Part shown: in pieces, positions 51,505 through 60,264 of the stretch
Layout: each line of letters starts with the position of its first letter
Numbering within the stretch: the first letter of the stretch is position 1
Assembly (NCBI GenBank): GCA_036504335.1
Contig: DASXVJ010000033.1
Span: forward strand, 170,558-234,557
DNA length: 64,000 nt
Direction: 5' to 3'
From: Fen-183 sp036504335
GTDB taxonomy: Bacteria > Acidobacteriota > Thermoanaerobaculia > UBA5066
The notes under the pieces: generated by a model
What the model was told of the DNA's origin: nothing
Databases searched by the model: none
Seen by the model: only the letters and a program-made list of their open reading frames with translations
Made by a program: the position numbers and the translations under genes

Positions 51505-52515
51505 ATGCGGAAGCAGGAGACGTCCGGAGCTGACCCGGCGACGCCCGCTCACGACGCGCCGCGCGGCCGCAGGAAATGGGTCACACACGGCTTGTCCAAC
51601 CGGTTCGTATACGAGGGACTCAGGGTCGGCACCCGCTGGCTGCCTCTGCCGGTCCTCCACGGCATCTCGCTCGTTGTGAACAGCGTTGCGATGATTCTCA
51701 TGCGCGGAACGCTCGAGGGCATCCGCGAGAACTTCCGCCTCGCGCTCGGCGTTCCGGCGCTCGAGGCGCGCCGTCTGGCACGTCGCCTGTTCCTCGAGTA
51801 CGGCAAGTCGGTGATCGACGTCTGGCGGCTGCGGAGCGAGGCCTTCGTCCCGAAGATCACCTCGTTCGACGCGGACGCCGCAACTCTGGCCGCGGTCCAC
51901 GGGAACGGCCGGGGGTTTCTCCTGGTGACCGGGCACGTCGGAAACTGGGAGATGGGTGCGGTGACGCTGCGCGGCCATGCGCTGACGCCGGCGGTCGTCG
52001 GCCAGCCGGAGCTCAACCCGGACGTCGAGGAAATGCGCTTAAGCCTGAGGACGCGGCTTGGCGTCGAGTCGATCGACATCGGCTCCTCCATGGCTACGGC
52101 GTTCCGGGTGCGCGCGGCGGTCGAGGCGGAACGGGCGGTGGCGCTGCTGGTCGACCGCGCCTATCCGGAGGACCAGGTGGTCGTCTCCTACTTCGGCCGC
52201 CCCACGCCTTTTCTCCGCTCGCCGGCGCTTCTCGCCCGCTTCTGCAAGTGCGAGATCCTACCGGGTTTCTTCATGCGCAGCCGAGACGGCTCGTACTTCA
52301 ACGTCTGGGGCGCGCCGCTCGCCGCCGACGAGTCGCTCTCTCCCGAGGAGGACGCACGCCGCATCATGAGCCGCGTGGCCGCCGACCTGGAGAGCGTCGT
52401 GCGCGCCCACCCGACGCAGTGGTTCAACTTCTACCGGTTCTGGAAGGACGGGAGCTCTTCGGAAGCGGCGGCAGGGACCCGGCTGGACTCCGGCGGGCGG
52501 GTCCACGCGCCGTAG
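51505..52515 (+). CDS. LpxL/HtrB-type lipid acyltransferase
   Basis: A 336-aa protein; ATG 51505 is preferred (CAGGA just upstream), but in-frame starts at 51469 (ATG) and 51433 (GTG) exist. Family marks: FRLALGVPALEARRLARRLF, the catalytic TGHVGNWEMG (HxxxxE), LSLRTRLGVESIDI, ALLVDRAYPEDQVVVSYFGR with the RxY-like binding region, and FFMRSRDGSYF. Such inner-membrane enzymes add a secondary acyl chain to lipid A or a related glycolipid. The last 85 bases overlap the convergent radical SAM gene. Confidence 0.88.
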   Translation: MRKQETSGADPATPAHDAPRGRRKWVTHGLSNRFVYEGLRVGTRWLPLPVLHGISLVVNSVAMILMRGTLEGIRENFRLALGVPALEARRLARRLFLEYGKSVIDVWRLRSEAFVPKITSFDADAATLAAVHGNGRGFLLVTGHVGNWEMGAVTLRGHALTPAVVGQPELNPDVEEMRLSLRTRLGVESIDIGSSMATAFRVRAAVEAERAVALLVDRAYPEDQVVVSYFGRPTPFLRSPALLARFCKCEILPGFFMRSRDGSYFNVWGAPLAADESLSPEEDARRIMSRVAADLESVVRAHPTQWFNFYRFWKDGSSSEAAAGTRLDSGGRVHAP

Positions 52516-53738
52516 ACCCAGTTGCCGCAGCAGCGGCTGCAGATGGGGAGCGGCTCTCTCGCGAGCTTCTCGCGAAAGCGTTGCGCGCGCTCCCCGCTCC
52601 AGATCTCCCGGAACGGCGTCTTCCGCACGTTGCCGATGAAGTAGTCGGGAAAGTCTCCGCAGAAGCAGACCTCGCCGTCCGGCTCGACCTGGGCGAAGTA
52701 CCAGGCGACGGGGCAGAGGTCGTGGCCGAACGTCCTGCCCGCATCGGCGAAGTAGTCGGGCACGTTTCCCGCCGGAACGTCGGGCACGAACGAGATCCAG
52801 GGGCGGCCTCGCGCCGAGTCGAGGAAGCGCCGGCGACGCAGGCCTTTCAGGAGCTTCGCGAGCTCCGTCAGCTGCCGCCCTTTGGTCACCGCGAAGTTCG
52901 CGCCGTCGAAGTCGAATCCTTTCCAGGAGCTGCCCGAGACGCCGAAGGTCTCGGACATCACCTTCTCGTACGCCGCCCCGGTGTCCTTGGACACGAACCA
53001 GCGGAGCCCGACGTTGACCGTGTCGAGCGGAAGCGCCCGAAGGGCCTCGAGCGCCGGCGCGACGTCTTCCAGGTTGAGCTCGGTGATCGGAAGGATCGCG
53101 AGCAGCATCGGCACGGCGGATCCGAGCTCGCCCCGCACACGGGCCATGGCCGTCACGCCGGCGGCGGCGCGCGCGAAGCTGCCGGCCTGTCCCCGGATCC
53201 GGTCGTGGACCTCGGGCGTGCCGTCGATCGAGACCATGATCGAGTCCAAGCCAGCCTCGACGAGCTCGCGGGCCATCTCCTCGAGGCGCCAGCCGTTCGT
53301 GATGATCGAGCACGTCAGGCCGCGCCTTTTGATCTCACGGATGAGCGGCAGGATGTCGGGATAAAGCAGCGGCTCGCCGCCGAACAGGCTGATGATGGGC
53401 TGCGAGGGCGCGATCTCGTCGAGGAGGCGGACGTAGTCGGCGAGCGTCATCTGCCGGTTCAGGCCGATCAGCTCGCGGATCCTGTCCCGCTCACGCTGTC
53501 CGTCGGACGCCGGCCCGTCGGCGCCCCCGCGGTAGATCCCCGTGTCTCCCCACTGCCCGCACATCTTGCAGCGGAGGTTGCAGAGGTTCGTGACGCGGAG
53601 CTGCACGAACGTGGGCATCGGGAGGTTGCCGGGGCCGGGCGCGGAAAGGTGCCTCATCACCTCCCGGCGTCCTCGCACCATGCGGCCGAGGTGCCGGCGC
53701 GCGAAACCAGCGAGCTTCAGGCCGCGCCGGAAGCTCAT
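52431..53738 (-). CDS. Radical SAM protein with SPASM-like C-terminus
   Basis: A 435-aa protein. ATG 53738 overlaps the stop of the halogenase-like gene (ATGA). The [4Fe-4S] motif is RVTNLCNLRCKMCGQW (CxxxCxxC). GGEPLLYPD binds SAM, and SIITNGW and DSIMVSIDGTPE are barrel strands. The C-terminal cysteines (LCPVAWY, GEVCFCGDFP, ICSRCCGNW) suggest auxiliary clusters of the SPASM/twitch type. The reaction is unknown; coupling with a flavin halogenase-like enzyme points to tailoring of a peptide or small molecule (inference). Confidence 0.9.
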   Translation of the reverse strand: MSFRRGLKLAGFARRHLGRMVRGRREVMRHLSAPGPGNLPMPTFVQLRVTNLCNLRCKMCGQWGDTGIYRGGADGPASDGQRERDRIRELIGLNRQMTLADYVRLLDEIAPSQPIISLFGGEPLLYPDILPLIREIKRRGLTCSIITNGWRLEEMARELVEAGLDSIMVSIDGTPEVHDRIRGQAGSFARAAAGVTAMARVRGELGSAVPMLLAILPITELNLEDVAPALEALRALPLDTVNVGLRWFVSKDTGAAYEKVMSETFGVSGSSWKGFDFDGANFAVTKGRQLTELAKLLKGLRRRRFLDSARGRPWISFVPDVPAGNVPDYFADAGRTFGHDLCPVAWYFAQVEPDGEVCFCGDFPDYFIGNVRKTPFREIWSGERAQRFREKLAREPLPICSRCCGNWVYGAWTRPPESSRVPAAASEELPSFQNR

Positions 53739-55090
53739 GGCGCCTTCTCGGGCTCGAGAGTCCCCGTTGCTCGCTCGAAAGCGCCCCGGCCACGCAGCGC
53801 CTGCTGCAACCACATGAATGCGGTGCAGACGTGAAAGGCGAACATCCAGAAGCGCGCGCCGACGGAAGGACGGAAGACGCCGCCGCCCAGAACCGTCGTG
53901 ACGCCGCGCTCGATCCACGGATTCGGGGCCTGCGTGTAGAACGTCTCGAGTACGTGCGGTTCGTAGAAGCCGTGGACGAAGCGCTCGAATCGCCGGATCG
54001 CGCCCCGGTACGTCCGCTCGAAGCGGCGAAAGTCGCTCGCGTCCACTCGCCCTTTCGCGTGGAGAGCCCGCGAGGCCGCGCCCGCCGCGAGCTCGGCCGA
54101 CGTCATGGCGAGGAGGACGCCTGTCGAGAAAACGGGGTCGAGGAAGCAGGCCGCGTCTCCCACGAGGCAGAAGCCGTCGCCGGAGATGCGAGGCGTGCTG
54201 TACGAATAGTCCGCGATCGCCTGAACGTCCATCGTGCGCTTCGAGCCCGCCAGAAGCTCGCGCACCTCCGGCGTCGCTCGCACCGACTCCTCGAAGAGTT
54301 GCTCCACGGAGCCCTGCCGCTCTTTGAAGCGCCGCGAGGGCATGACGATTCCGACCGAGACGGAGCCGTCCGAGAACGGAATGAGCCACCACCAGCCGTC
54401 CGGCGTGGTGACGATCACGATGTCACCGCCGATGGGACCCTCCGCGCGTCGGAAGGTGTCGTAATGGGCGAACGCGGCCGAGCGGTCGAGTCGCGGATCG
54501 CGCCGGCGTCCACCGAGGTGGCGGGAGAGGAGCGCGTCTCGCCCGGTGGCGTCCACGACCAGCTTCGCCTTCACCGTGCGCGGCTCACGCTCCCCATTCA
54601 GCAGCACGTTCACGCCGCGCGCCCGCGAAGCCTCTGCATCGAACAGAACTTCCGTCACGCGCGATTCCTCGAAGACGGCCGCCCCGGACTCGCGCGCGTG
54701 GTCCAGGAGAAGAGCGTCGAACTCGGCCCGCTTCACCTGGAACGAGCTCGGGTGATCGCGGTCGATTCCGTTCGCGAACAGGACCGGGCGCGTGAAGGAC
54801 GATCCCTGGTGGTAGAAGCGGGCTCCGCGTTTGACTTGAGGCCCTGCCGCCCTCAGCTTCGGGAGGACGCCGAGGCGCTCGAAGAGCGGTACGTTCCACG
54901 GCAGGAGAGACTCGCCGATGTGAAAGCGGGGAAATTTCTCCCGTTCGAAGAGGATCGTGCGATGACCCATCCGAGCCGTCAGCGTCGCGAACGTCGAACC
55001 GCCCGGTCCCCCGCCGCAGACGACCACGTCTGCCTCGGCCGGAAGGGCGCAGGAACTGGTGTTCTCCTGTCCGAGGCCGTTCAACGACAC
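53735..55090 (-). CDS. Flavin-dependent halogenase-like oxidoreductase
   Basis: A 451-aa protein from GTG 55090. It has the FAD fold CGGGPGGSTFATLTARMG, then FHIGESLLPWNVP and a Lys in PQVKRGARFY at the place of the halogenase catalytic Lys, GWWWLIPF (the WxWxIP motif of flavin halogenases), and CLVGDAACFLDPVFSTGV. These marks fit the phenol/pyrrole halogenase branch, although some FAD oxidoreductases share them. The C-terminus has a hydrophobic patch (FWMFAFHVCTAFMWLQQAL). It forms an operon with the radical SAM gene. No carrier protein or NRPS/PKS gene is nearby. Confidence 0.82.
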   Translation of the reverse strand: MSLNGLGQENTSSCALPAEADVVVCGGGPGGSTFATLTARMGHRTILFEREKFPRFHIGESLLPWNVPLFERLGVLPKLRAAGPQVKRGARFYHQGSSFTRPVLFANGIDRDHPSSFQVKRAEFDALLLDHARESGAAVFEESRVTEVLFDAEASRARGVNVLLNGEREPRTVKAKLVVDATGRDALLSRHLGGRRRDPRLDRSAAFAHYDTFRRAEGPIGGDIVIVTTPDGWWWLIPFSDGSVSVGIVMPSRRFKERQGSVEQLFEESVRATPEVRELLAGSKRTMDVQAIADYSYSTPRISGDGFCLVGDAACFLDPVFSTGVLLAMTSAELAAGAASRALHAKGRVDASDFRRFERTYRGAIRRFERFVHGFYEPHVLETFYTQAPNPWIERGVTTVLGGGVFRPSVGARFWMFAFHVCTAFMWLQQALRGRGAFERATGTLEPEKAP

Positions 55091-55113
55091 GCCGTGATTA
55101 TCTCCGGGGCTGC

Positions 55114-55162
55114 CACGCTGGACAGCAACAACGTCACCGCGTGCAGCGGCGGCCCTCCCCCC
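55114..55162 (+). pseudogene. Relic of a DUF3494 gene 3' end
   Basis: 49 bases match 60909-60957, inside the intact DUF3494 gene, with only 2 mismatches and on the same strand. Both encode TLDSNNVTAC followed by a Gly/Pro stretch. The rest of the gene is missing. It lies in the gap between the halogenase and isocitrate-lyase-family genes. Confidence 0.7.
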
Positions 55163-55206
55163 ACCGGTCCGTCCGCCCGGCGGTCCCCCTCCGTAGAATC
55201 AGGCGC

Positions 55207-56025
55207 ATGATCGCGTCCGCAACCGCGAACCGCGCAGCGGCGTTCCTGGCGATGCATCGACCGGGCGCCGGTTTCATCCTGCCGAATGCCTGGGACGGCG
55301 GCTCGGCACGGATTCTCGAACAGGCCGGCTTCGCCGCGATCGCCACCACGAGCGCCGGGATCGCCTTCAGCCGCGGTGCCGCCGACGGCACGATGGAGGG
55401 GCCGGAGATGCTCGACTGCATCGCTTGGATCGTGTCGGCCGTCGCGTGCCCGGTGAGCGCCGACCTGGAGTCCGGTTACGGCGCGACCGCCGACAACGTC
55501 GCCGCAACGGTGGCCGCTGCGGTCGAGATCGGGGTGGTTGGAGGCAATCTGGAGGACGTGACTCGGCCCGGAGAACTGCTCGAGGTCGAGGCTGCCTGCG
55601 AACGTCTCGAGGCGGCGCGGGCCGCCGCGCCGGCCGGCTCGTTCGTGCTGAACGCGCGCACCGACGCCTACATGGTCGGGCGCCCCGACGCCTTCGCCGA
55701 GACCGTGCGCCGGGCCGAGTGCTACCGGGCCGCCGGAGCCGACTGCATCTTCGTTCCCGGCGTCAGCGCGGCCGAGGAGATCGGGAGGCTGACCGCCGCG
55801 ATCGGCGCGCCGGTGAACGTCGTGGCCGGCCTGGTCGAACCGGTGCTGGACGCGGCCACCCTGCGCTTGCTGGGCGTCGCCAGGATCAGCGTCGGCGGCA
55901 CCCTCACGCGCGCCGCCCTCACCCTGGTCGAGAAGGCCGCCCGGGAAATGGCGAACCACGGCACCTTCGACTTCGCGCGGGGCGCCATCCCGTACGCCGA
56001 GCTGCAACGGCGCTTCAGCCGCTGA
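55207..56025 (+). CDS. Isocitrate lyase / PEP mutase family enzyme
   Basis: A 272-aa protein. The TIM barrel shows ILPNAWDGGSARILEQAGF at the start, then ATTSAGIAFSRGAADG, SADLESGYG (metal-binding acidic pair) and VLNARTDAYMVG, with CIFVPGVSAAEEI further on. The isocitrate-lyase KKCGH loop is absent, so it belongs to the broader oxaloacetase/PEP mutase/2-methylisocitrate-lyase-like group. The substrate is a 2-hydroxy or 2-oxo acid of unknown identity. No linked pathway gene is adjacent. Confidence 0.88.
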   Translation: MIASATANRAAAFLAMHRPGAGFILPNAWDGGSARILEQAGFAAIATTSAGIAFSRGAADGTMEGPEMLDCIAWIVSAVACPVSADLESGYGATADNVAATVAAAVEIGVVGGNLEDVTRPGELLEVEAACERLEAARAAAPAGSFVLNARTDAYMVGRPDAFAETVRRAECYRAAGADCIFVPGVSAAEEIGRLTAAIGAPVNVVAGLVEPVLDAATLRLLGVARISVGGTLTRAALTLVEKAAREMANHGTFDFARGAIPYAELQRRFSR

Positions 56026-56144
56026 GCGGACACTCCAAGCGCCTGGGCGCGCTCACGGCACGTTCAGGACCGCGAGCGCTTGCGGTCGTGGCCCTCGAAT
56101 GACTTCAGCATCGGGTTGTCGATCTTCGCGTAGCCGGCCGGGAT

Positions 56145-56284
56145 TTCCCACGCGGAGGAGCGTGCGGTCGTCCTCGCGAAAGGGAGCCGCGTCGACGTCG
56201 AGGACCTACCGGACGATCGCACGCGCGGGGAATCGGAACGGCGATTCTCCACCGCAAGCTGAAGGAGTACGAGTCCGCGCGGTA
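56145..56284 (+). pseudogene. Relic of an NtrC-type regulator C-terminus
   Basis: One frame reads EERAVVLAKGSRVDVEDLP, the end of a sigma-54 AAA+ domain. A shift of frame near 56229 then gives GIGTAILHRKLKEYESAR and a stop at 56282-56284, the end of a Fis helix-turn-helix. The linker between is missing. The remains of the AAA+ domain upstream are not recognisable. Confidence 0.65.
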
Positions 56285-56295
56285 GACCCAAGAGG

Positions 56296-58998
56296 TTACG
56301 GCTTCGCCTCGACCCGCGTCTCCAGGTTCTCGAGCCAGTGGAACGCGGCGATCACGCTCCGGGTCGGGGCCGCCGACCCTTCCGGCAGGCTCGTCGGCTC
56401 CAGGAAGAAGAAAGAGCCGTCCGGGAAAACGTCGTAGGTCGTGTGCGCGGCGCCCTGCGGCCGCACGAAGCGGTCCTTGAAGACGGAAATCGCCGGCCGG
56501 AACGCGGGCGCCGGAGCCGCGCCGAGCCGCGCCACCATCAGATCGGTGTCGGAGCGGAAATAGAGCGCCTTCCCGTCGCGCGCCCACACGGGCTGGACGC
56601 CTCCGCCGTTCGAAATCGACACCTTGCCCCCGCCGTTCGGGAAGGGCTGCAGATAGACCTCGTCCCGCCCGGACTCGTTCGACCGGTACGCGATCCAGCG
56701 GCCGTCGGGAGAGACGCGGCCCGAGGACTCGTCGAACGGTGTCTCGAGGAACGGGTGCGGCGTCGGCTTCTCGCCCAGCTCCAGACGCAGGATGTCGCTG
56801 CGAGATTTCACCCGGTAGACGTCCACCAGCAGGGATCGGCCGTCGGGGGACCAGTCGGTCACGTGGGCGTGGTCGGACAGGGTCCAGAGCACTTCCTCGG
56901 CGCCGCTGCCGTCTGCGGGCCTCCGGATCACGCACCGCTTCTCGCCCCGCGTGGCGCTGAAGGCGATCCACCGGCCGTCGGGGGACCAGACCGGCGTCTC
57001 GTCCTCTCCGGGCTCGAACGTCAACCGCGTCAGGGAGTCCCGGGCGACGTCGAACGCCCAGACGTCGTCCCCCTCGTCCTGCACATGGAGCGCGAGGTGG
57101 CGCCCGTCGGGCGATACGCGCGGGTCCGAGTACTCGCGGACCGTCTTCGAAAGGGGCGCGGCGAGACCGGTCGCCTGCACGCGCCGCGGAAGACAGAGCG
57201 ACTCGTTGAGAACGCTGCCCGGCATGTAAACGAGCGTGCCCGTCTTCGAGAGGTCGTACTGTGCGGCGCTGCCCACCAGCGCGACTGCCCGAACCACGAG
57301 GACGGGCTCTTTCGTGAGGCGTCGGCCGGCGAGAGACAGCGGCGCCGCGAAGACGCCGTCCGCCCGGGCGACGAGCAGCATGTCGCCGGCAGGGCAGATC
57401 GGGCTCGTTCCCGTCGTGAGCTCGGTCTCCGTCCCGTCCCCCAGCGACCGGAGGACGACCGGACCGTCCGGCGTGAACGCGGTCTGCGACTGGCGCGCGT
57501 AGAGGAGAAAGCGGCTGCCCGGGAGCACCTGCGGATGCGCGAGCTTCCGGCCGGCGACGACCATCTGCGCGGCGCCTCCGGCCGCCGGCACCGCGCGGAT
57601 GCCGTCGAGGGTTCCAAAATAGATGAGGCCGTTGTCGCCCCAGGAGATGCCGCTCGGACCCGACGAGAGGTTCGTTCCGATGTCGGCCACGATCACGCCC
57701 TCGTTCGAGCCGATCGCCACCTTCTTGATGGCGGTATCCGTGGTGAAGCCGATGAAGCGGCTGTCGGGCGAGAAGAACACGCTCTGGATCCCCTCCGATC
57801 CCTTGACCCGCGACGGCGCCAGCTCGTCGAGCCGCCGCACCTCCAGGTGCGAGCCCGTCCCGAGAGATCCCACGACCGTCGCGAGCGTGCGGCCGTCGGG
57901 CGCGATCGCGAGAAGGCGGCGCTGGATCATGAGGCCGAGCTGCGGTCCCATCGGGTAGCTCATCCTCACGAGCGGGTGCCGGGGGACCGCGGGCGCGGGC
58001 TTCAGCGTCCACACCGCGGCGGCCGCGAGGGCGGCTGCCCCGAGCGCCGCGGCAATCGCAAGAGGAAGCGACGGGCTCCGGCGCGGCGCGGCGGGGACGT
58101 CCGCCGGCCGTCCGGGCCCGCCCGCGTCGAGCTCGAGCCGCGCGTCGCCGATGTCGCGGAGCCGCAGTTTCGGGTCGCGCACGAGGCAGCGGGCCAGGAG
58201 GCGGCGGACGCGGTCGGGAGTCTCCGCCGGGAGCGCGGCGAGGTCGAGGTCCTGCCTGAGGACCGCGGCGAGCGTGTCGCTGACCGTCTCCCCGACGAAG
58301 AGGCGCTTGCCCGCGAGCATCTCGTGGAGGACGACGCCGAAGGACCAGATGTCGGTCCTCTTGTCGACGGGCTTTCCGCGCGCCTGCTCGGGGCTCATGT
58401 ACGCCGCGGTCCCGAGGATCACTCCCGCCTCGGTCAGGTGGCGCGACATCGTCGGCGACTGGGTCAGAGACGACGCGCTCGTGGCCGCGGCGTCGTCTCC
58501 CTCGAACGCCTTCGCGAGCCCGAAGTCGAGGATCTTCACGACCCCGTCCTTCGTGAGCTTCACGTTGGCGGGCTTCAGGTCGCGATGGACGATCCCCTTC
58601 TCGTGCGCCGCCTCGAGACCCTCGGCGATCTGCTTCGCGATCGCGAGCGCCTCGTCCACCGGGATCGCGCCGCGCCGGAGGCGCTCGGCGAGATCCTCGC
58701 CGTCCACGAGCTCCATGACGAGGATGTGGCGCGTCGAGGAGGCGAAGGGAGCGGGGATTTCCTCGAAGGAGTAGATGGCGGCGATTCCGGGATGGTTCAG
58801 GCTCGCCAGCGTGCGGGCTTCCCGTTCGAAGCGCGCTCTTTTCTCTTCACCTTCGAAGAATTCTTCCGGCAGTACCTTGATCGCGACGTCTCTCGCGAGC
58901 CGAGGGTCCCGGGCGCGGTACACCTCGCCCATCCCTCCCGCGCCGAGAGGCGAGGACACTTCGTAGGGACCGAGCCTGGTGCCGGGCTCGAGAGCCAT
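56296..58998 (-). CDS. Membrane Ser/Thr kinase with WD40/TolB-like propeller
   Basis: A 900-aa protein. Kinase domain about 10-280: GAGGMGEV (20-26), Lys41, HRDLKPANVKL, DFGLAKAF and GTAAYMSPEQARG. A membrane helix lies at about 318-338 (LAIAAALGAAALAAAAVW). The extracytoplasmic part, about 380-890, has repeated PDGRWIAF-type units (SPDSRFIGF, SPDGRHLAL, SPDGRWIAF, SPDGRSLLV, SPDGRWIAY) as in TolB/PD40 propellers. The N-terminal 45 residues closely resemble those of the kinase at 2259, so the two are paralogues with different sensor parts. Confidence 0.93.
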   Translation of the reverse strand: MALEPGTRLGPYEVSSPLGAGGMGEVYRARDPRLARDVAIKVLPEEFFEGEEKRARFEREARTLASLNHPGIAAIYSFEEIPAPFASSTRHILVMELVDGEDLAERLRRGAIPVDEALAIAKQIAEGLEAAHEKGIVHRDLKPANVKLTKDGVVKILDFGLAKAFEGDDAAATSASSLTQSPTMSRHLTEAGVILGTAAYMSPEQARGKPVDKRTDIWSFGVVLHEMLAGKRLFVGETVSDTLAAVLRQDLDLAALPAETPDRVRRLLARCLVRDPKLRLRDIGDARLELDAGGPGRPADVPAAPRRSPSLPLAIAAALGAAALAAAAVWTLKPAPAVPRHPLVRMSYPMGPQLGLMIQRRLLAIAPDGRTLATVVGSLGTGSHLEVRRLDELAPSRVKGSEGIQSVFFSPDSRFIGFTTDTAIKKVAIGSNEGVIVADIGTNLSSGPSGISWGDNGLIYFGTLDGIRAVPAAGGAAQMVVAGRKLAHPQVLPGSRFLLYARQSQTAFTPDGPVVLRSLGDGTETELTTGTSPICPAGDMLLVARADGVFAAPLSLAGRRLTKEPVLVVRAVALVGSAAQYDLSKTGTLVYMPGSVLNESLCLPRRVQATGLAAPLSKTVREYSDPRVSPDGRHLALHVQDEGDDVWAFDVARDSLTRLTFEPGEDETPVWSPDGRWIAFSATRGEKRCVIRRPADGSGAEEVLWTLSDHAHVTDWSPDGRSLLVDVYRVKSRSDILRLELGEKPTPHPFLETPFDESSGRVSPDGRWIAYRSNESGRDEVYLQPFPNGGGKVSISNGGGVQPVWARDGKALYFRSDTDLMVARLGAAPAPAFRPAISVFKDRFVRPQGAAHTTYDVFPDGSFFFLEPTSLPEGSAAPTRSVIAAFHWLENLETRVEAKP

Positions 58999-59132
58999 CC
59001 GCCCCCTCCCCCTCGTCGGTTCCGCGGGATCCGATCAAGTGAGCGGGCAGTCTACCCTCGGCCCGTCGCGGCCGCCGTCGAGCCTTCGACGCGGTCGGCG
59101 GTGGCGCACGACGCGCAGGCCCGCGAGCGTAC

Positions 59133-59447
59133 CTATTTCACGATCAGATCGTTCTTTACCTTCTTGACTCCCTTTGCGCCCCTGGCGAGCTCGCCGGCCT
59201 TGTCCTTGGCCGCCTGGGAGTTGACGAAGCCGCTCAGCTGCACGGTGTCCTTGTAGCTGGTCACGCTGATCTGGAACGACTTCAGGAAGTCGTCGGCGGC
59301 GAGAGCAGCCTTGACCTCCGTCGTGATGACGGTGTTGTCGACGTACTGCCCCGTGCTCTCGTGTGTCGGCGTCGACGCGCAGCCGGCAAAGCCTGCCACG
59401 AGCACCAGCGGCATCAGAGTGAAGAGGAGGACATTCAGCTTCTTCAT
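59133..59447 (-). CDS. BON-domain lipoprotein
   Basis: A 104-aa protein. The signal ends in AGFAGCAS (lipobox). The BON domain covers about 33-104: YVDNTVITTEVKAALAADDF, ISVTSYKDTVQLSGFVNSQ, AGELARGAKGVKKVKNDLIV. BON proteins bind phospholipid or other envelope components and are osmotically induced (OsmY-like). The ribosome site is weak (AAGGGA). No partner gene is adjacent. Confidence 0.92.
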   Translation of the reverse strand: MKKLNVLLFTLMPLVLVAGFAGCASTPTHESTGQYVDNTVITTEVKAALAADDFLKSFQISVTSYKDTVQLSGFVNSQAAKDKAGELARGAKGVKKVKNDLIVK

Positions 59448-60264
59448 GGTGGGGTTTCCCTTTCTTTGTCTCGTTGCAGAAACGATCGCGGCAAACCTGT
59501 CGTGTCTCACCGTGCCGTGAGAGGCCGGTTCGCAGGCTCTGCCTTCCTTCTCAAGAGGCATAGAGCACGAGCCATGCCGCCTCGGTGACCGCGCCGAGCA
59601 GGCGGGGACGATCGAGAAGTCGCGCTTTCCGCCGTCGCCGCGCCGCAGCGTCGGTAAGCGCTTCAAAGCCTTTGAAAGGGGGGCTCTTCCTTCAGCAGAG
59701 ATCTTCGAGGCCGGTCCTGACCGCCGCGAACAGGCCCGCTCCAGCATCCGCCTCGGCCATGGAACCAAAGTGCCCGAGGAGGTCCGTCCGGTTTCCCCGA
59801 AAGAGACGAGCGAGTTCGCCCCGGTCGAGGGCCCCGTCCCCATCCTCGTCGTACCGGGCAGCGCCGGTTTTTCCTGTCCCCGCCCTTTGTCTCAGTGTCT
59901 TTTGAAATTCTTGCAGCGCCCATGGCGATTTCGGCGGCAGAAATCGCCTCGACGAGCTGATCTCGCACGTCCCGCGCGGTTCCTCGGCGCGGCACGGCTC
60001 GTGCTCCTTCGGGCTCGTGCTGGTACGTGAGGACGAGCTTGAACGCTGCGTGACGGAGTTCAAGCTCCGTGCCGTTCGAGAGCGCATACGGGCACGCGAG
60101 GAGCGCGGCGAAACGCGCCGGGCCGGCGGCTTGCCGGCTGGCGGGAGACCTCTCGACCGAACCCTCGAGTTCCGCCGAGTGAGCGTCGGACGCGGGCCAA
60201 GCGCGGGAACGCTGCCCAGCCTTCAGGTCGGGAGTCGAAAACTCCCTCTTCAGAAGTAGGACAT
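59448..60264. other. 817-base gap with a decayed EF-hand gene
   Basis: No intact gene is seen. The minus strand holds the broken EF-hand frame described separately (59692-60090). A small hairpin (GGGAGT 60230-60235 / ACTCCC 60241-60246) lies just before the DUF3494 start. 59448-59691 shows nothing coding. Confidence 0.5.
59692..60090 (-). pseudogene. Probable decayed EF-hand protein gene
   Basis: On the minus strand one frame ends with a canonical EF-hand loop, YDEDGDGALDRGELARLF (loop at 59815-59850: Asp at 1, 3 and 5, Gly at 6, Glu at 12), then GHFGSMAEADAGAGLF and a stop. Upstream, good codon pattern is found in a different frame (HAAFKLVLTYQHEPEGARAV, VRDQLVEAISAAEIAM). This suggests a frameshift near 59885-59915. 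No convincing start or export signal is left. Confidence 0.45.

Noticed and set aside
56064..56291. Minus-strand 75-aa frame
   Set aside because: It is the reverse frame of the NtrC-type relic; Arg/Ser-rich with no domain.
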